64,000 bases of DNA from Scolanthus callimorphus (GCA_033964015.1 CM066923.1:1116001-1180000), one strand, 5' to 3'. Positions 1 to 10,352 are shown, counted from the stretch's first letter. Made by a program: numbers and translations. The notes: generated from the sequence alone by a model not told the origin.

Positions 1-376
1 CACACGTAGATATCGCTAATAATGTATACCGATGTTCGTCCCCCTATAACTTGGGGAGTGCCCATTTAAACTAAATTTCGCTCATTTAACGTAGATCACA
101 ATTTTTACACTATTTTTGCTTGTTCGCAAGGCAAGAATTGTGTTGCGCGAATGGGATAATGAACGAACGATTTACCGAAACTCTATATGGGAATTATATT
201 CCATCTAGCATCATAACAAAGGGTTACAAATTGTATTTCTTGTATTTGTGTACCCAATATATATACAGCCCTACAGTTCGTCTGGCCTAGAAAAACGTGT
301 AAATACGGCGTTTATATCTGCTACGGAACAACGGAGCGATTTCCAATAAAATGTCAACATTTTTCTGTTTAAACAG
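1..376. other. Intronic sequence upstream of the first visible BCOR exon
   Basis: No coding exon was recognised. It ends in a pyrimidine-rich stretch and AG that form the acceptor at 375-376, so the BCOR gene continues upstream of the window. Confidence 0.5.
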
Positions 377-474
377 GGCAGCTTGAGTCCGGCCCACAAT
401 GAGGTAACCGTGTCAGCTTTGGCTACCAACTTGTTAGAGATGTTGAGTCAACGAATTGGTTCTCCGAGTTTGAG
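377..474 (+). CDS. BCOR: BCOR-like exon, N-terminal region (first visible)
   Basis: A 98-nt internal exon between TTTAAACAG and the donor GTATGC. It opens at phase 0 with GSLSPAHNEV and ends at phase 2, joining in frame to the next exon (SPSL then SKEPL). It holds a short amphipathic stretch (ALATNLLEML) in otherwise disordered Ser/Pro sequence. No named domain is seen; assignment rests on phase continuity and position upstream of the recognisable BCOR exons. Confidence 0.6.
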
Positions 475-1137
475 GTATGCAATGCAGTGTAGCAAACACT
501 TCTAGGGGCTGGTACTCGGCACAAGAGCAGAGGTTTTCAAAGAGTTTAAGAATCGAGTTGAAACTTGTTGAAACACTCGAGTTGATCCAACATCTTGGAT
601 CACGCAAGAAACGGGCTAACTATAACGTTAGCCTTATTCTTAAAGTGTGCTAGTTTTTATTCTATGAAGAGGTGTTGGTTGTTACATTTATGTTGCTAGT
701 AGTTTTGTCCGTTTTAACCAAGTTTTATCTATGTAAAAGCGAATGTTTAATGAGGTGGCCGCAGGGAAACCGGACCCCAGACAAAGATAGCGCGCAGGTT
801 AGGGGAACGGGGTGTTTTCTGTTGTTTTTTTTATTGAATGTGTTAAATAACATCTTTTTTATAACACCTTGCTCCGTCTTCCAGTCCAGCAAAAGCGCGC
901 ACGCTCTTTATCAGAAATGCTCAAGCCGTGTCCCAAAACTACCAGAATGCAGCGCCCGCTATTTTAACGTAAGAACTGACAAATATCCCTCGTTTGCCGA
1001 CATTCAGCGCGCGCGTACGTTATAGCTAGATTAATCTATTGAATGGAGTTGAGGCGATTGTCTGTTCCAGTCTTTTCTCGGCTCTGCGTGTGCGTTTTCC
1101 CAGTTCTTTCACCCATTACTCTGTCTCGGTTTTGCAG
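475..1137. other. BCOR intron
   Basis: Intron carrying a partial copy of the AATGGACGATTCCAGC-type element at about 894-1025. An open frame at 672-1025 runs through that repeat and is not supported as a gene. Confidence 0.6.
894..1025. mobile_element. Partial MITE, AATGGACGATTCCAGC family
   Basis: GC-rich block sharing GCTCAAGCCGTGTCCCA, AATGCAGCGC and CCGACAT.CAGCGCG with the more complete copies at 18843-19008 and 62382-62510. Both outer termini are degraded here. Confidence 0.6.
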
Positions 1138-1549
1138 CAAAGAACCACTCTCATCTGGACCCACTACTGTCGCTTTCCCCTCGTCATGCACTCGCGATTA
1201 CAGTTCCTGTAATGGGAACCCTTCGGGCCACTCCGACACGACATCGGAAACAATACTAACAGACCCGGAAGCGTTCGGCACACACTCGGATGCTAGCAAG
1301 CCTTCGGCGGAACTTACCCTTAACGAGAACAAGAATGTTGTCAAAAGAGATCCACTCCCTACAGGCAATGACCCAGAAAACAGAAACAATTGTAGCGATG
1401 GTGTTATCAGTCACCCAGGTAGCATACAAACTGTGGGAATCGAAAAGGCTGGAGTAGGGTCTCAAATAGAGTCCAACTATGTGGACCCAAACTTGAGAGA
1501 AATTGAAAGTGAATCGAGCGATGGTGCCCCGCTAAAAATGTTAATGAAG
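1138..1549 (+). CDS. BCOR: BCOR-like exon, Ser/Thr-rich disordered region
   Basis: A 412-nt exon with a strong acceptor (TCTCGGTTTTGCAG) and donor (AAG|GTGAGT). Its first base completes the Ser codon left by the preceding exon. The roughly 137 residues are rich in Ser, Thr, Asn, Asp and Glu with no recognised domain, as expected for BCOR's disordered N-terminal part. It ends at phase 0 whereas the next supported exon needs phase 2, so an intervening exon or another donor is likely. Confidence 0.65.
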
Positions 1550-2806
1550 GTGAGTTGAACCCGGAAGTTGAATATAAAGAATAGAATGTAAGCATTCTAT
1601 TTTTGCGCCTCTTGAGTAAAAGCTCAGTTGCTCTGTGGATTAGACTTCTTGCAGTTCCTTCTCTGGAAAGCGATCGTCTTTATTCCCGTACGCACCTTGA
1701 CTGAAAGAGCCCGTGTCAGCCACTCCTTTGTTGTTCGTTCGATATTAGAAGACGAATTACGTGTAGCTGTCTCTAAAATCAACATCTAAAAACAAAGTTT
1801 CAGATTTGATTCACCAAATTCAATCGAGAAAATTGCTCTATATTCTCTAAATCAGCCGATGGAAATGGATGCTTTTTCCGAGTTGGTATGTTGCTATGCT
1901 GACAAAATGGCGGCTGACACAGGTTCTGCGTGACTGGAAACTCGAGACTCAAACAAGGCGCGTACAGGTGAACAAAGCGTGCATAACAAACACTATTCTT
2001 TTCTGGAAAAAAAGTCAAGGGTCACCGAGGGTCCGGATCTTTTAACAAGAATGCGCTGGTTGATGGATTCTGGACAAAAAGTCAAGGGTCACGAGGGTCC
2101 GGATCTTAGGCCTCGACACCACTCGTCAGCCAACAAGAGCGCGCTGGTTGATGGATTCTGGACAAAAAAGTCAAGGGTCACCGAGGGTCCGGATCTTTTA
2201 ACAAGAGCGCGCTGGTTGATGGATTCTGGACAAAAAGTCAAGGGTCACCGAGGGTCCGGATCTTAGGCCTCGACACCACTCGTCAGCCAACAAGAGCGCG
2301 CTGGTTGATGGATTCTGGACAAAAAAGTCAAGGGTCACCGAGGGTCCGGATCTTTTAACAAGAGCGCGCTGGTTGATGGATTCTGGACAAAAAAGTCAAG
2401 GGTCACCGAGGGTCCGGATCTTAGGCCTCCACACCGCTCGTGAGCTCGTGGGCGCGCTGGTTGATGGATTCTGGACAGAAAATTCAAGGTTCACCGCTCG
2501 TGAGCCACCAAGAGCGCGCTGGTTGATGGATTCTGGACAAAACAGTCGATGGAAACGAATGCTTTCTCTGACTCGTACTTTTCTAGCCAGCAAAATGGCG
2601 GCTGGTTGAGGGTGTGAATTTTACATGTAAATTTTCTTGGCTTTGTTTGCTCTAAAAAATCTCTTATCCCGTTCTTGTTCCGTTAGGTGATAACTAAAGT
2701 ATCAGCAGACAGCACGACTTATGAAAGGTATACGCCGTTTATCGACTATGGCTGATAATAGCTTCCTTACGTCATTTTTAATGCGATGTTTTTCTTCCTC
2801 AAACAG
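1550..2806. other. BCOR intron with minisatellite
   Basis: No exon recognised, although the phase conflict between flanking exons suggests a small one may hide here. The middle is filled by the tandem repeat at 2007-2547. Confidence 0.5.
2007..2547. repeat. Minisatellite with alternating units
   Basis: Seven or so repeats built on GGTTGATGGATTCTGGACAA and AGTCAAGGGTCACCGAGGGT. Units alternate between a spacer starting TTTTAACAAGAGCGCG and a longer spacer starting TAGGCCTCGACACCACTCGT, giving a two-unit higher-order pattern. The last units are diverged. Confidence 0.85.
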
Positions 2807-2859
2807 TTCGGGCGTGAATGGCCATCCAGCACAATCACCAGCCTCCCCCACCCCCTCAG
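2807..2859 (+). CDS. BCOR: BCOR-like exon, 53 nt Pro/Ser-rich
   Basis: Flanked by TTCTTCCTCAAACAG and GTAAGA. In the frame that joins in phase to the next exon it encodes SGVNGHPAQSPASPTPS. It enters at phase 2 and leaves at phase 1. The previous supported exon ends at phase 0, which is unresolved. Confidence 0.55.
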
Positions 2860-3508
2860 GTAAGATATTGCTCTCCTTCCTTTTCAGCCTGGTTTATTTC
2901 CCTTACGTTTTCCTCTATACATTGTTAGACATTTCACGGCATTTCTGAGCTTTGTTTCGGGGTCTTTTAATCTGTTTCGTGACCATATCCTCTAGTTTTT
3001 CCGAAGTTCGGCTTTCGTATAGTTTTCCTGCGTAGAGTATATAGACTGTACGTGACATGAGATACTGTACCATAGGTGATTAAGTGCTTTGTGATTAGTA
3101 TTAGGGCTACTACCGGCCATTACAATGTTGTCTCGACCCTCCTAAAAGCAGTGTTAATAATCTTGAGTTTCCTTTCTCGCGCCAGCATACAGGAAAATCG
3201 GAGCCATAAGCCTGTATCAAGCCCATAATAATATAATAAATAATAATAATAGATTTATATAGCGCCATATACGCCAAAACAATTCAATTAAAATAAACTA
3301 ATTCAGTATAATAATCTATAAAAATTTATTTGCGCTTGCATGAAAGCCAGTCAAAACTTGGCATTGGAAGCGGACTCGTGTTAATTCTGTGCGCCTCATT
3401 TGACGCAGCCGTCTTAACAGACAGGACAAACGCCCCAGCCGGTCTTTGGTTTTAGAAAGAGTCTTTCTTTTTTTTCCTCTGTTGCTGAAATGCTTTCGTC
3501 TTTTACAG
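2860..3508. other. BCOR intron
   Basis: AT-rich intron with a short AAT microsatellite near 3227-3250. Nothing coding was recognised. Confidence 0.6.
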
Positions 3509-3778
3509 CTTCATCACGTCCAAGCAGCAATGACGCCTGTGAAATTTCTCCGTGTAGAAAGAAGTCACTGTTCGAACATCTCCGAACAAGCTTTCGCCGT
3601 CAGCAACAGGAGCAACAGCCCCGAACGGCTCACGACAAGCCACCGACACGTAACGACGTGAAATCGATTGGAGAAATAAGCCGAGCTACCTCAAGTTCAA
3701 GTGATCAGGAGCCCATCGAAAGTTTATCGTCTCAGGATTCAGTCGATAGTAACTCGCAACCGAGTTGCACTTCCCAAG
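3509..3778 (+). CDS. BCOR: BCOR-like exon, basic and Ser-rich region
   Basis: A 270-nt exon between TCTTTTACAG and GTACTA. It enters at phase 1 and leaves at phase 1, compatible on both sides. It carries a basic patch (CRKKSLFEHL then RTSFRRQQQEQQP), a possible nuclear-localisation or nucleic-acid-binding element, followed by a Ser-rich tract (SSSSDQEPIESLSSQDSVDS). No named domain is recognised. Confidence 0.65.
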
Positions 3779-3815
3779 GTACTAGCCTGTCTTGGTGTGT
3801 TTTTTGTTCAGTTTT

Positions 3816-4110
3816 CAGAGGAGTGTTACCAAGAGAAAGTCCCCGTTCCCAATCTCGTATGCATATAAAGATAACTCTCGTTGAAAACGGTCGTACAAAC
3901 ACGTAAAATTCATTCGGTTTTTCAGAGGAGTGTTACCAAGAGAAGAACCCCATTCCCAATCTCGTATGCATATCAAGATAACTCTCGTTGAAAACGGTCG
4001 TACAAACACGTAAAATTCATTCGGTTTTTCAGAGGAGTGTTACCAAGAGAAGAACCCCATTCCCAATCTCGTATGCATATCAAGATAACTCTCGTTGAAA
4101 CGGTCGTTTT
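3816..4110. repeat. Tandem repeat, unit about 107 bp, nearly three copies
   Basis: Copies begin with TCAGAGGAGTGTTACCAAGA at 3816, 3922 and 4029 and run through ATAACTCTCGTTGAAAACGG and CACGTAAAATTCATTCGG. The third copy is truncated. The unit starts just inside the intron, 38 bp past the BCOR donor. Confidence 0.9.
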
Positions 4111-4201
4111 TTAAACTTCCTTATATGGAAGTTTCTACTTACCATATTTGGAATTCCAGAAGTTTTCCTAACACAGGTAACCGCGTCACTCCTTTCTTGG
4201 T

Positions 4202-4305
4202 AGAGCAGATTTCGTATGACTGTGTGGACGCGGCATGAAATCTGGCCTGTGGATACGGAATGAAATCGCGTAGTCGCGGCACGGTCGCGGCACGAAATCT
4301 GCTCT
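4202..4305. mobile_element. MITE, AGAGC(A/G)GATTTC family
   Basis: A 104-bp element whose ends AGAGCAGATTTCGT and ACGAAATCTGCTCT are inverted repeats. Relatives lie at 4668-4838, 19077-19202 and 37494-37722. Confidence 0.75.
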
Positions 4306-4667
4306 CTGCACAATCGTACGCAGGGCGCAAGGATCTGTGGGTAGAACCAGTGAAGCTGTTCTGCGTTGTTGAGAATTAAGCCTGGTTTCTATGTAGTTGA
4401 AGCTGTCGCAGCTGTCATGAACAAAGACGAAAGTTGTTCTGCGACAGTTGCGACTGCTGTAACTATATGGAAACCTGTGGCGTCCGCGACTTCTGCGACA
4501 CGTTGCGACTCTTGCGACTGCTGCAACTTGTGTCGCAGGAATCGCCCGTGTTCTATCTCTGCGACAGCTGCAACTGGAGTTTCGCGACTGCTACGACACG
4601 ATTGATATGGAAACCGTGTGTTTCAGCAGTCGTAAGTTTGTTCGCGCCTGCTGCGACAGCTGCGACT

Positions 4668-4838
4668 AGAGCAGATTTCGTATGACTGTGAAAAGTGCCG
4701 CGACACGGCGCGGTACTGTCGCGGTCGCGGCACGGAACCTGGCCCGCTGTAGATACGGAGGAAATCGCGTAGTCGCGGTACGGTCACGGTGCGATGCAAC
4801 TTTGCCGGCACTTTTCACAGTCAGACGAAATCTGCTCT
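4668..4838. mobile_element. MITE, AGAGC(A/G)GATTTC family
   Basis: A 171-bp inverted-repeat element, AGAGCAGATTTCGTATGACT at the left and AGTCAGACGAAATCTGCTCT at the right, with GC-rich CGCGGTACGGTC repeats inside. Confidence 0.8.
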
Positions 4839-4872
4839 ATATGGAAACCATGTTTTTTTCCTATCATTTTAG

Positions 4873-4984
4873 GTTCTGTTTCAAATGGTAGCTCTCCTCC
4901 TCCAGACATCTATGCAACAGTAGACGGCCCTGCGGCAAGGACTTCAAGCTCCGGACGAAAATCCCCTTCCCCCACCCCTGAGGG
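4873..4984 (+). CDS. BCOR: BCOR-like exon, SPPPD region
   Basis: Acceptor ATCATTTTAG; enters at phase 1 as required by the exon ending at 3778 (Q then GSVSNGSSPPPDIYATVDG). The frame closes shortly before the large exon. One solution is a 62-bp intron from GTGCGT (4985) to GATGAG (5046), which restores phase exactly. The alternative is that exon and large exon are continuous and the assembly has two single-base errors, since a third frame reads plausible protein (SFSLNDEVDF) through the gap. Confidence 0.6.
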
Positions 4985-5041
4985 GTGCGTCTCGCTCCAC
5001 CAGCCACAGCACTACCAAGACAATTTCTTTTTCACTGAACG

Positions 5042-7537
5042 ATGAGGTGGATTTCAAAAATATCTCGAAATGATCCTAAAGAAAAGACAAACAATAAAGA
5101 AAAAGCGATCAAAGATGACAAAAATATTGGGGATCAAGATGGTGATATGACTGTTATGCCTTCAGGAGGAGCAAAGGGGCATAATCATACAGGGGTTGTA
5201 GACGAGATCAAAAGAACTGTGGAACCCAAGGGTGACCGTGAAATCGTGCTATCGATGGACACTGCTGCAGTGTCCAGATTAAAATCTCCTACTGAGAAAG
5301 TGGACCATTGTACGGCGGTTGATGCAACAGTAAACGAACCGCAAACACAGCGTGTTTTTGCAGAGAATCGAGTATTTCCACCCACAGTTGACGGCCATGT
5401 TTGTATGAGCCGCGATCACACCGCTGACCGGAAGCCTGATTCTCCACCAGTTGTCAATCGAGTTCCGGTTGTCGCTAGTAGGCGTCTTGAATTAAGCCGA
5501 GATGTAGTGGCTGTTATGAGAAAGAATGAGTTTGGTGGGGTAGAATATGTACAGGAAAAAGCAAAGACGGAAACCGGTCAAACAGGCATGACTCGAGCTA
5601 ACGAGTGGAATAGAATGAACTCGGTCTCTAACATGGCCACTGAGGTCCCGCCCCCAATTCTAGTGAAACAAGCACCAGTTGTTCGAGGAAGCAGTACAAA
5701 TATAGCGCCTTACGAGAGTGGAAATAGAACTTCTGTTGGTGCCTTACCTCCGACTCTTGTTCGATTTTCTAATGCTAACCAAAACGCTGTTCCGATTGTT
5801 TATCGATCCGATGGAAGCCCACTTTCGACGAATATTAATCGATTTGCCGATATATCGCGAGGTGTCAGTATGGGTAATAACCCATTGCATGTAATACCTG
5901 GGCCACTAATGGCCGTGAACTCGGCTGGAAATCGACTCCATGGCAACGTAGTACAGCCCATTGCACTAAACCCGAATAGCAATCGATTGCAAAACAACTA
6001 TCTGCAGCCTTTTCCACCTTCGTCGAACACCATTCGGTTACCGAACCCAGCTCCTCAGACAATCCCAGTACTTCCGAGCAGTAATCGACTGCGTGTTGAT
6101 CACACTACGAGCTTCAATCGTTTGCTGTCTCCTGGGCATTCATTGAATCCGGTAAGCCCGACAGTCTATCGATCGCCAAATTCAAATGGTACGTGCGAAC
6201 CCTATCAGTTGTTATCGCCTATCGCCGCCCGACAGGTGGAAATAGAACTAGAAGGGAGCGCCCGGACACGTGCTTTCCAATGTGGTCAAAATACCGGACA
6301 ACTCCACGGGCCGGCCTCATCTCTGGCTAGTGCAGGTATACCGCAAGGCGCAATGGCAAGTGCCTGGCACGCAGGGCCTGTTGCCATGCCAACATTAATG
6401 AGAACCACTGCCATGGTGACGCCAAAATCATCCGGAAGTGAGCAACTTAAAACGACTATCGGCCATGTAGGGTCGACAAGCTCTGCGCTAGCACAAAGGA
6501 ATCCCGCTCCCAACAAAAAAGGATTTCAAGTCGTCCACCCTCTATCAGTCACCACAGTGTACCCGGTTTCTCGTGACGTCACTTCCGCAAAGTTGAACAG
6601 TGACTTGAGCTGCTCGGAGCGCATCATGCCCTCACCTCCTATGACGTCACAACCCTCTCGAATGTCGCCCAAAAAATCCCCTCCCGCTTTGCTTTTCCGT
6701 CCCGTCTCACCCGCTAACCAAATGGACACGGAGGATTGTGCGTACGCGTACGCCCTCAATGAATCTGCCAACAGCCCGGATATCGAGCATATGCTCGCCG
6801 GTGAATCGCCCGCTAGAAATAACAACACTTCGTATACTACTTCCTCTTTGCCTAAACCGGCTACTCTTAAAGTTTCTTCGTTTTCCGCTCGTAAACCTGG
6901 AAGTGTAACTCCTCCCAAATCGGCGATGCCGCCACATAGTAACTACCGATCTCCTGTCAAGTTTGTATTCACCTCGACAGGTATAGTCCGGGCTAATACT
7001 AAACGCACTCAACCGCATTCCAAATCACCCAATTCGGCTCACGTCTCTGGAAGCTCGAGTCCCGCGGGACGAGCGAACAATCCCGCGGGATATTCCCCTT
7101 TTAAGGGAATATTAAAGGCATCTGATTTAGACAAATATAGTGAAGAGAAATCTGATCAAAGTGATACTGAACACGTAGGTAACCAGTCGCTCGATATTTC
7201 TACAGAGGGCAAAGAAAACGAGGATGTTTTTGAGACGAATACGCAAAGCTCGAGTAGCAATGACTCCGATGCTTCGCATGAGAAAAGCAAAAAGCGTAAG
7301 ACCAATTTGAATATAATTCACAAGCGACTTGAGAAGAAACTCCCTTCGCCCGTGCGCGAAACGAGCAGTGGCGACTTGTACAGGGATCCGAGCGAACTGA
7401 CTCGCGAGGAGCGAGCATTACAGCGAGCCATGTTGAGATTTAGTGAGATGGAAATGAAGGAGAAAGGAACACAGAAGAAAGGACGGAAACGGAGCTCGGA
7501 TGCACAGACGGAGATCAGCACTGAGGTGCAAGTCAAG
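5042..7537 (+). CDS. BCOR: BCOR-like large exon, disordered scaffold ending in the SELTREERALQRAM block
   Basis: A frame open for about 830 codons. Most is low-complexity and disordered, rich in Ser, Pro, Asn, Arg and Val, with degenerate repeats of the type SNRL..., LPN/IPV and SPTVYRSP in the middle third. Basic and Ser/Pro sequence follows (KKSPPALLFRPVSP, GYSPFKGILKASD), then an acidic stretch and a KKRK cluster. Near the 3' end (about 7384-7470) it encodes DPSELTREERALQRAM followed by RFSEMEMKEK, nearly identical to the same block in vertebrate BCOR, which identifies the gene. The true exon start is probably 5047 (acceptor GATGAG); the ATG at 5042 need not be used. The donor AAG|GTGGGT at 7537 leaves at phase 0. 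In the family this region links transcription-factor binding to the Polycomb-binding C-terminus; no BCL6-binding motif could be recognised here. Confidence 0.9.
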
Positions 7538-7772
7538 GTGGGTCAATACACAATTTTATCAGATATGCGTGCACAACCTTTTTCCAAACTGTTTCGGACA
7601 GATTTGGGATTCCTGTGCCACCAGGAAAGCGCGCTGGGTTTGAGATGAGAGATTCGCACTCGAGGAATCCCTAAACTCAACAAATTCCTAATAAAACACT
7701 CGTTACATTAGCCAATGAAAATCTCTACAAGATTAATGTCTTTCTAAGAAAATGTGTTTCTTACTGGTGTAG

Positions 7773-7859
7773 GAAGAAGTTTCTTCCCCCTCGGATACCG
7801 TAGAAGAAGTGGCGGAAGAGAAGAAAGCGAAGGATGAAGCGAAGACTAAAGGGAAGGAT
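7773..7859 (+). CDS. BCOR: Candidate BCOR-like exon, Glu/Lys-rich
   Basis: After the acceptor TTACTGGTGTAG the frame required by phase 0 encodes EEVSSPSDTVEEVAEEKKAK and further Lys/Glu residues, in keeping with neighbouring exons. The only donor that keeps an open frame is a weak GAT|GTTCCT; the tandem array begins a few bases later and may have displaced the original donor. Confidence 0.5.
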
Positions 7860-7865
7860 GTTCCT

Positions 7866-8405
7866 TACCTCTTTTTTACGGCAGCATCACGTTTGCTAGT
7901 GAATTAAGAATCTACAGACGCGAGCCTATCGGTACACCAGTACCCTCGTGCGTACCTATTGAAGTCAAAATAATGCAGTAAATCTACAGCAAAAATGATA
8001 CTAAGAGATAGACCTTTTTTACGGCAGCATCTTCACGTTTGCTAGTGAATTATGAATCTACAGGCGCGTACTTACCGGTACACCAGTACGCATGTGCGTA
8101 CCTATTGAAGTAAAAATAATGCAGTAAATCTACAGCAAAAATGATACTAAGAGATAGACCTCTTTTTTACGGCAGCATCTCCACGTTTGCTAGTGAATTA
8201 TGAATCTACAGGCGCGTACCTACAGGTACACCAATACGCATGTGCGTACCTATTGAAGTTTTCTGAGTTAAAATAATGCAGTAAATCTACAGCAAAAATG
8301 ATACTAAGAGATAGACCTCTTTTTTTACGGCAGCATCTCCACGTTTGCTAGTGAATTATGAATCTACAGGCGCGTACCTACTTAGCGTACCTCGTGTAGT
8401 CAAAA
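7866..8405. repeat. Tandem repeat, unit about 150 bp, nearly four copies
   Basis: Each unit reads TTTTTTACGGCAGCATC, CACGTTTGCTAGTGAATTA, a palindromic GTACGCATGTGCGTAC segment and ATGATACTAAGAGATAGACC. Units start near 7870, 8017, 8164 and 8320; the last is truncated. Confidence 0.9.
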
Positions 8406-8526
8406 TAATACAATAGTTGTACGCACCAGTAATAAGTCCTAAATGGTTAACTCATTTATTTGTTGTTCCTCTTGCAATTGGCAGTTTTCACGATGTTGCG
8501 CACGCACCATAAATGGGATGAGAACA

Positions 8527-8733
8527 CATTCTCGTACCCAGAGCTCCCCGGCTCGTCTGCTCGCAGGGGAGGCTCTGGGGACATCCATTTGAGGGCGGTC
8601 ACTGATTGGCTGATTTTGAGCGTTGGAGCATGCGCTGAAAGGTCTATCTCTCAGCGGCTCTGTATTAAATCTCGCGCATGCGTCAGTGGCTGTCACCAGA
8701 GCCTCCCCCGCGAGGTTACGAGCCGAGAATGGA
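8527..8733. mobile_element. MITE, GAGCTCCCCGG family, with target duplication
   Basis: Inverted ends CATTCTCGTACCC...GAGAATG, internal GAGCTCCCCGGCTCGT, AGGGGAGGCTCTGG and CCAGAGCCTCCCC. It is flanked on both sides by GATGAGAACA, a 9-10 bp target duplication. Related copies are at 13413-13621, 16938-17295 and, interrupted, 9567-10167. Confidence 0.9.
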
Positions 8734-9249
8734 TGAGAACAGTACTTGTCTGTTTTGAATAACAAAAGCTGTCTTCGCCAGAACGAGTCAGAACGGCTCA
8801 AGGGTATTGTTTTCACAACATCGTGAAAACGGTCAATAATGTAAAAGGTCACTTGTTTCTAATGCTCTATTGATTGTTTTCTGTACTGTGGTACCAATAC
8901 CGGTATTGTGTGGCTGGTCTGGCGGCCACCAATCAAATCCCCGGAAGCAATGAGTTTGAGTGTTTTGGTCCGGGCTGTCACGCAAACACATCTTAGCCTG
9001 TCAATTCGCTTGCTACGTCTGTCAAACGTCGAGAATACGATTCTGAGTTCTCTAAAAACTTGTATATAATTTGAGTTTTTGTGAATTCAACAGCGTCGAG
9101 ATGGCTTCAGAAAGTTAAGAAAAAGGTGAGCATATTATATAAGTTATGGTGACAATATATTTGTCCGTATATCAATAAGGGTACCGTGTTATCTTCTTTG
9201 TGGTGGAACATAATCGTTATTAACATTCCTTGTGAACTGCTATTTCCAG

Positions 9250-9298
9250 CAACGAATGTGGCTGACGCAGAGACACAAGATTCTCAAGAAAAACACTG
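9250..9298 (+). CDS. BCOR: Candidate BCOR-like exon, 49 nt
   Basis: Acceptor TGCTATTTCCAG and donor CTG|GTAGGT are good. In the frame that matches the next exon it encodes a basic stretch (QRMWLTQRHKILKKNT); another frame gives a composition closer to the neighbours but does not fit the downstream phase. Weak candidate, not conserved with BCOR as far as I can tell. Confidence 0.35.
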
Positions 9299-9326
9299 GT
9301 AGGTCCGCACAATATACCCTCTCCTG

Positions 9327-9568
9327 ATTCCACTTTGGTATACCTGTGTAAGAAAAGGATCCCTCCCCCTTTGTGTAGATGAAGGATCCCTTCGCCGTTG
9401 GTATACCTGTGTAGAAATATAATACCTTCACAGTTGGTATACCTATGTAGAAAAAGGATCCCTTCCCCGTTGGTATACCTGTGTAGAAAAAGAATACCTT
9501 CTCAGTTGGTATACCTATGCGGAAAAAGGATCCCTTCCCCGTTGGTATACCTGTGTAGAAAAAGGATA
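9327..9568. repeat. Minisatellite, unit about 37 bp
   Basis: About seven units of TTGGTATACCTGTGTAGAAA followed by AGGATCCCTTCCCCG with small variations. It stays open in more than one frame on both strands, producing repeat-only open frames. Confidence 0.9.
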
Positions 9569-10167
9569 CAGCGGAGGCTCTGGTGACAGCCATTTTAGAG
9601 CCTTCGCTGATTGGCTAAAACGGCGCGCATGCGTACATAAAACCCGCTTTATCTCGCTTTTGGAAAACGTCTATGGGTAAAGAACACACAACCAATGACT
9701 TCGACTTCTATTCTCTACAATGGGGAGTTTGCAGGTGTTGCGTGACATTTTAATCTTGATCCTGATAAAATGAAAATTCCATATTTGAAAAGAGCTTGCC
9801 GAAATTAGAAAAAGCCGAAAATTTGAGTTGATTTGGTAAAGATTAGCAAAGTTATTGGCGCCCGAAGTAGGCTGTTTCTCTATACGTTTAATGTTGTGGT
9901 GGGCAAACCCGATAGGAAAACAACCAACTTCCGACGCTCATAACTTCTGTGTTATTTATCGAAACCATCTCAACTTTTAGGATTTCACATATTGAGCTCT
10001 TTTCAAATATGGCATTTTTATTTTCTGGGCTCAAAATTCAAAATTTCACGCAACACCTGCAAACTCCCCATTATTTTTGAGGCGTGAATTAGCCATTTTC
10101 TTATACTGTGACGCCAGTGGCTGTCACCAGAGCCTCCCCTGCGAGGCGACAAGAGGTACGAGAATGG
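9567..10167. mobile_element. GAGCTCCCCGG-family MITE interrupted by another MITE
   Basis: The left part (GCGGAGGCTCTGGTGACAGC, CGCTGATTGGCT, GCGCATGCG) and right part (CAGTGGCTGTCACCAGAGCC, GAGGTACGAGAATG) match the family at 8527-8733 but are separated by an inserted inverted-repeat element at 9719-10072. Confidence 0.75.
9719..10072. mobile_element. Nested MITE with AATGGGGAGTTTGCAGG ends
   Basis: The left end AATGGGGAGTTTGCAGGTGT and the right end, its reverse complement ACACCTGCAAACTCCCCATT, bound a 354-bp AT-rich element. Its position inside another MITE gives a relative insertion order. Confidence 0.9.
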
Positions 10168-10233
10168 GAAAGTGGTAAAAAGTACGCAAATATTTTCTAC
10201 TCTTACCTTAGCATGGACATTTACATCTTGTAG

Positions 10234-10352
10234 CTTCTACTAAGAAAGTAGTTGAGTCTACTCCAGTCCCTGACGTCACGTGTGCAGAGATAGAGCCTGA
10301 ACAAAGCGTTACTAGCGAGCAACTTGACGCGCCTGCTGGGCCAAGTTCAGCG
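10234..10352 (+). CDS. BCOR: BCOR-like exon, Pro/Glu-rich
   Basis: Flanked by TACATCTTGTAG and AGTTCAGCG|GTAAGT. It enters at phase 1 and leaves at phase 0, encoding STKKVVESTPVPDVTCAEIE then EPEQSVTSEQLDAPAGPSSA. It joins in frame to the exon at 11193. Disordered; no domain. Confidence 0.7.

Larger units (their letters stand above)
3779..4872. other. BCOR intron full of tandem and inverted repeats
   Basis: Contains the 107-bp tandem repeat at 3816-4110, two AGAGC-family elements, and between them a CTGCGACAGTTGCGACTGCTG-type low-complexity stretch (about 4365-4660). Cysteine-rich open frames in this stretch are products of the repeat. Confidence 0.75.
7538..10233. other. BCOR introns with repeats and uncertain small exons
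   Basis: Holds a four-copy tandem array (7866-8405), a MITE (8527-8733), a minisatellite (9327-9568) and a nested MITE pair (9567-10167). Two candidate exons are listed separately. A possible further mini-exon ends at AAG|GTGAGC (9125). Confidence 0.6.

Noticed and set aside
4366..4685. Cysteine-rich open frames that look like a secreted peptide
   Set aside because: The cysteines come from a CTGCGACAGTTGCGACTGCTG-type repeat; no signal peptide or consistent spacing.
7866..8405. Regularly spaced repeats resembling a CRISPR array
   Set aside because: Whole units repeat without unique spacers and the genome is eukaryotic; this is a tandem repeat.
9240..9593. 117-residue repetitive antisense open frame (YTGIPTGKGSFF units)
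   Set aside because: It is a translation of the 37-bp minisatellite; no start context, splice sites or similarity.
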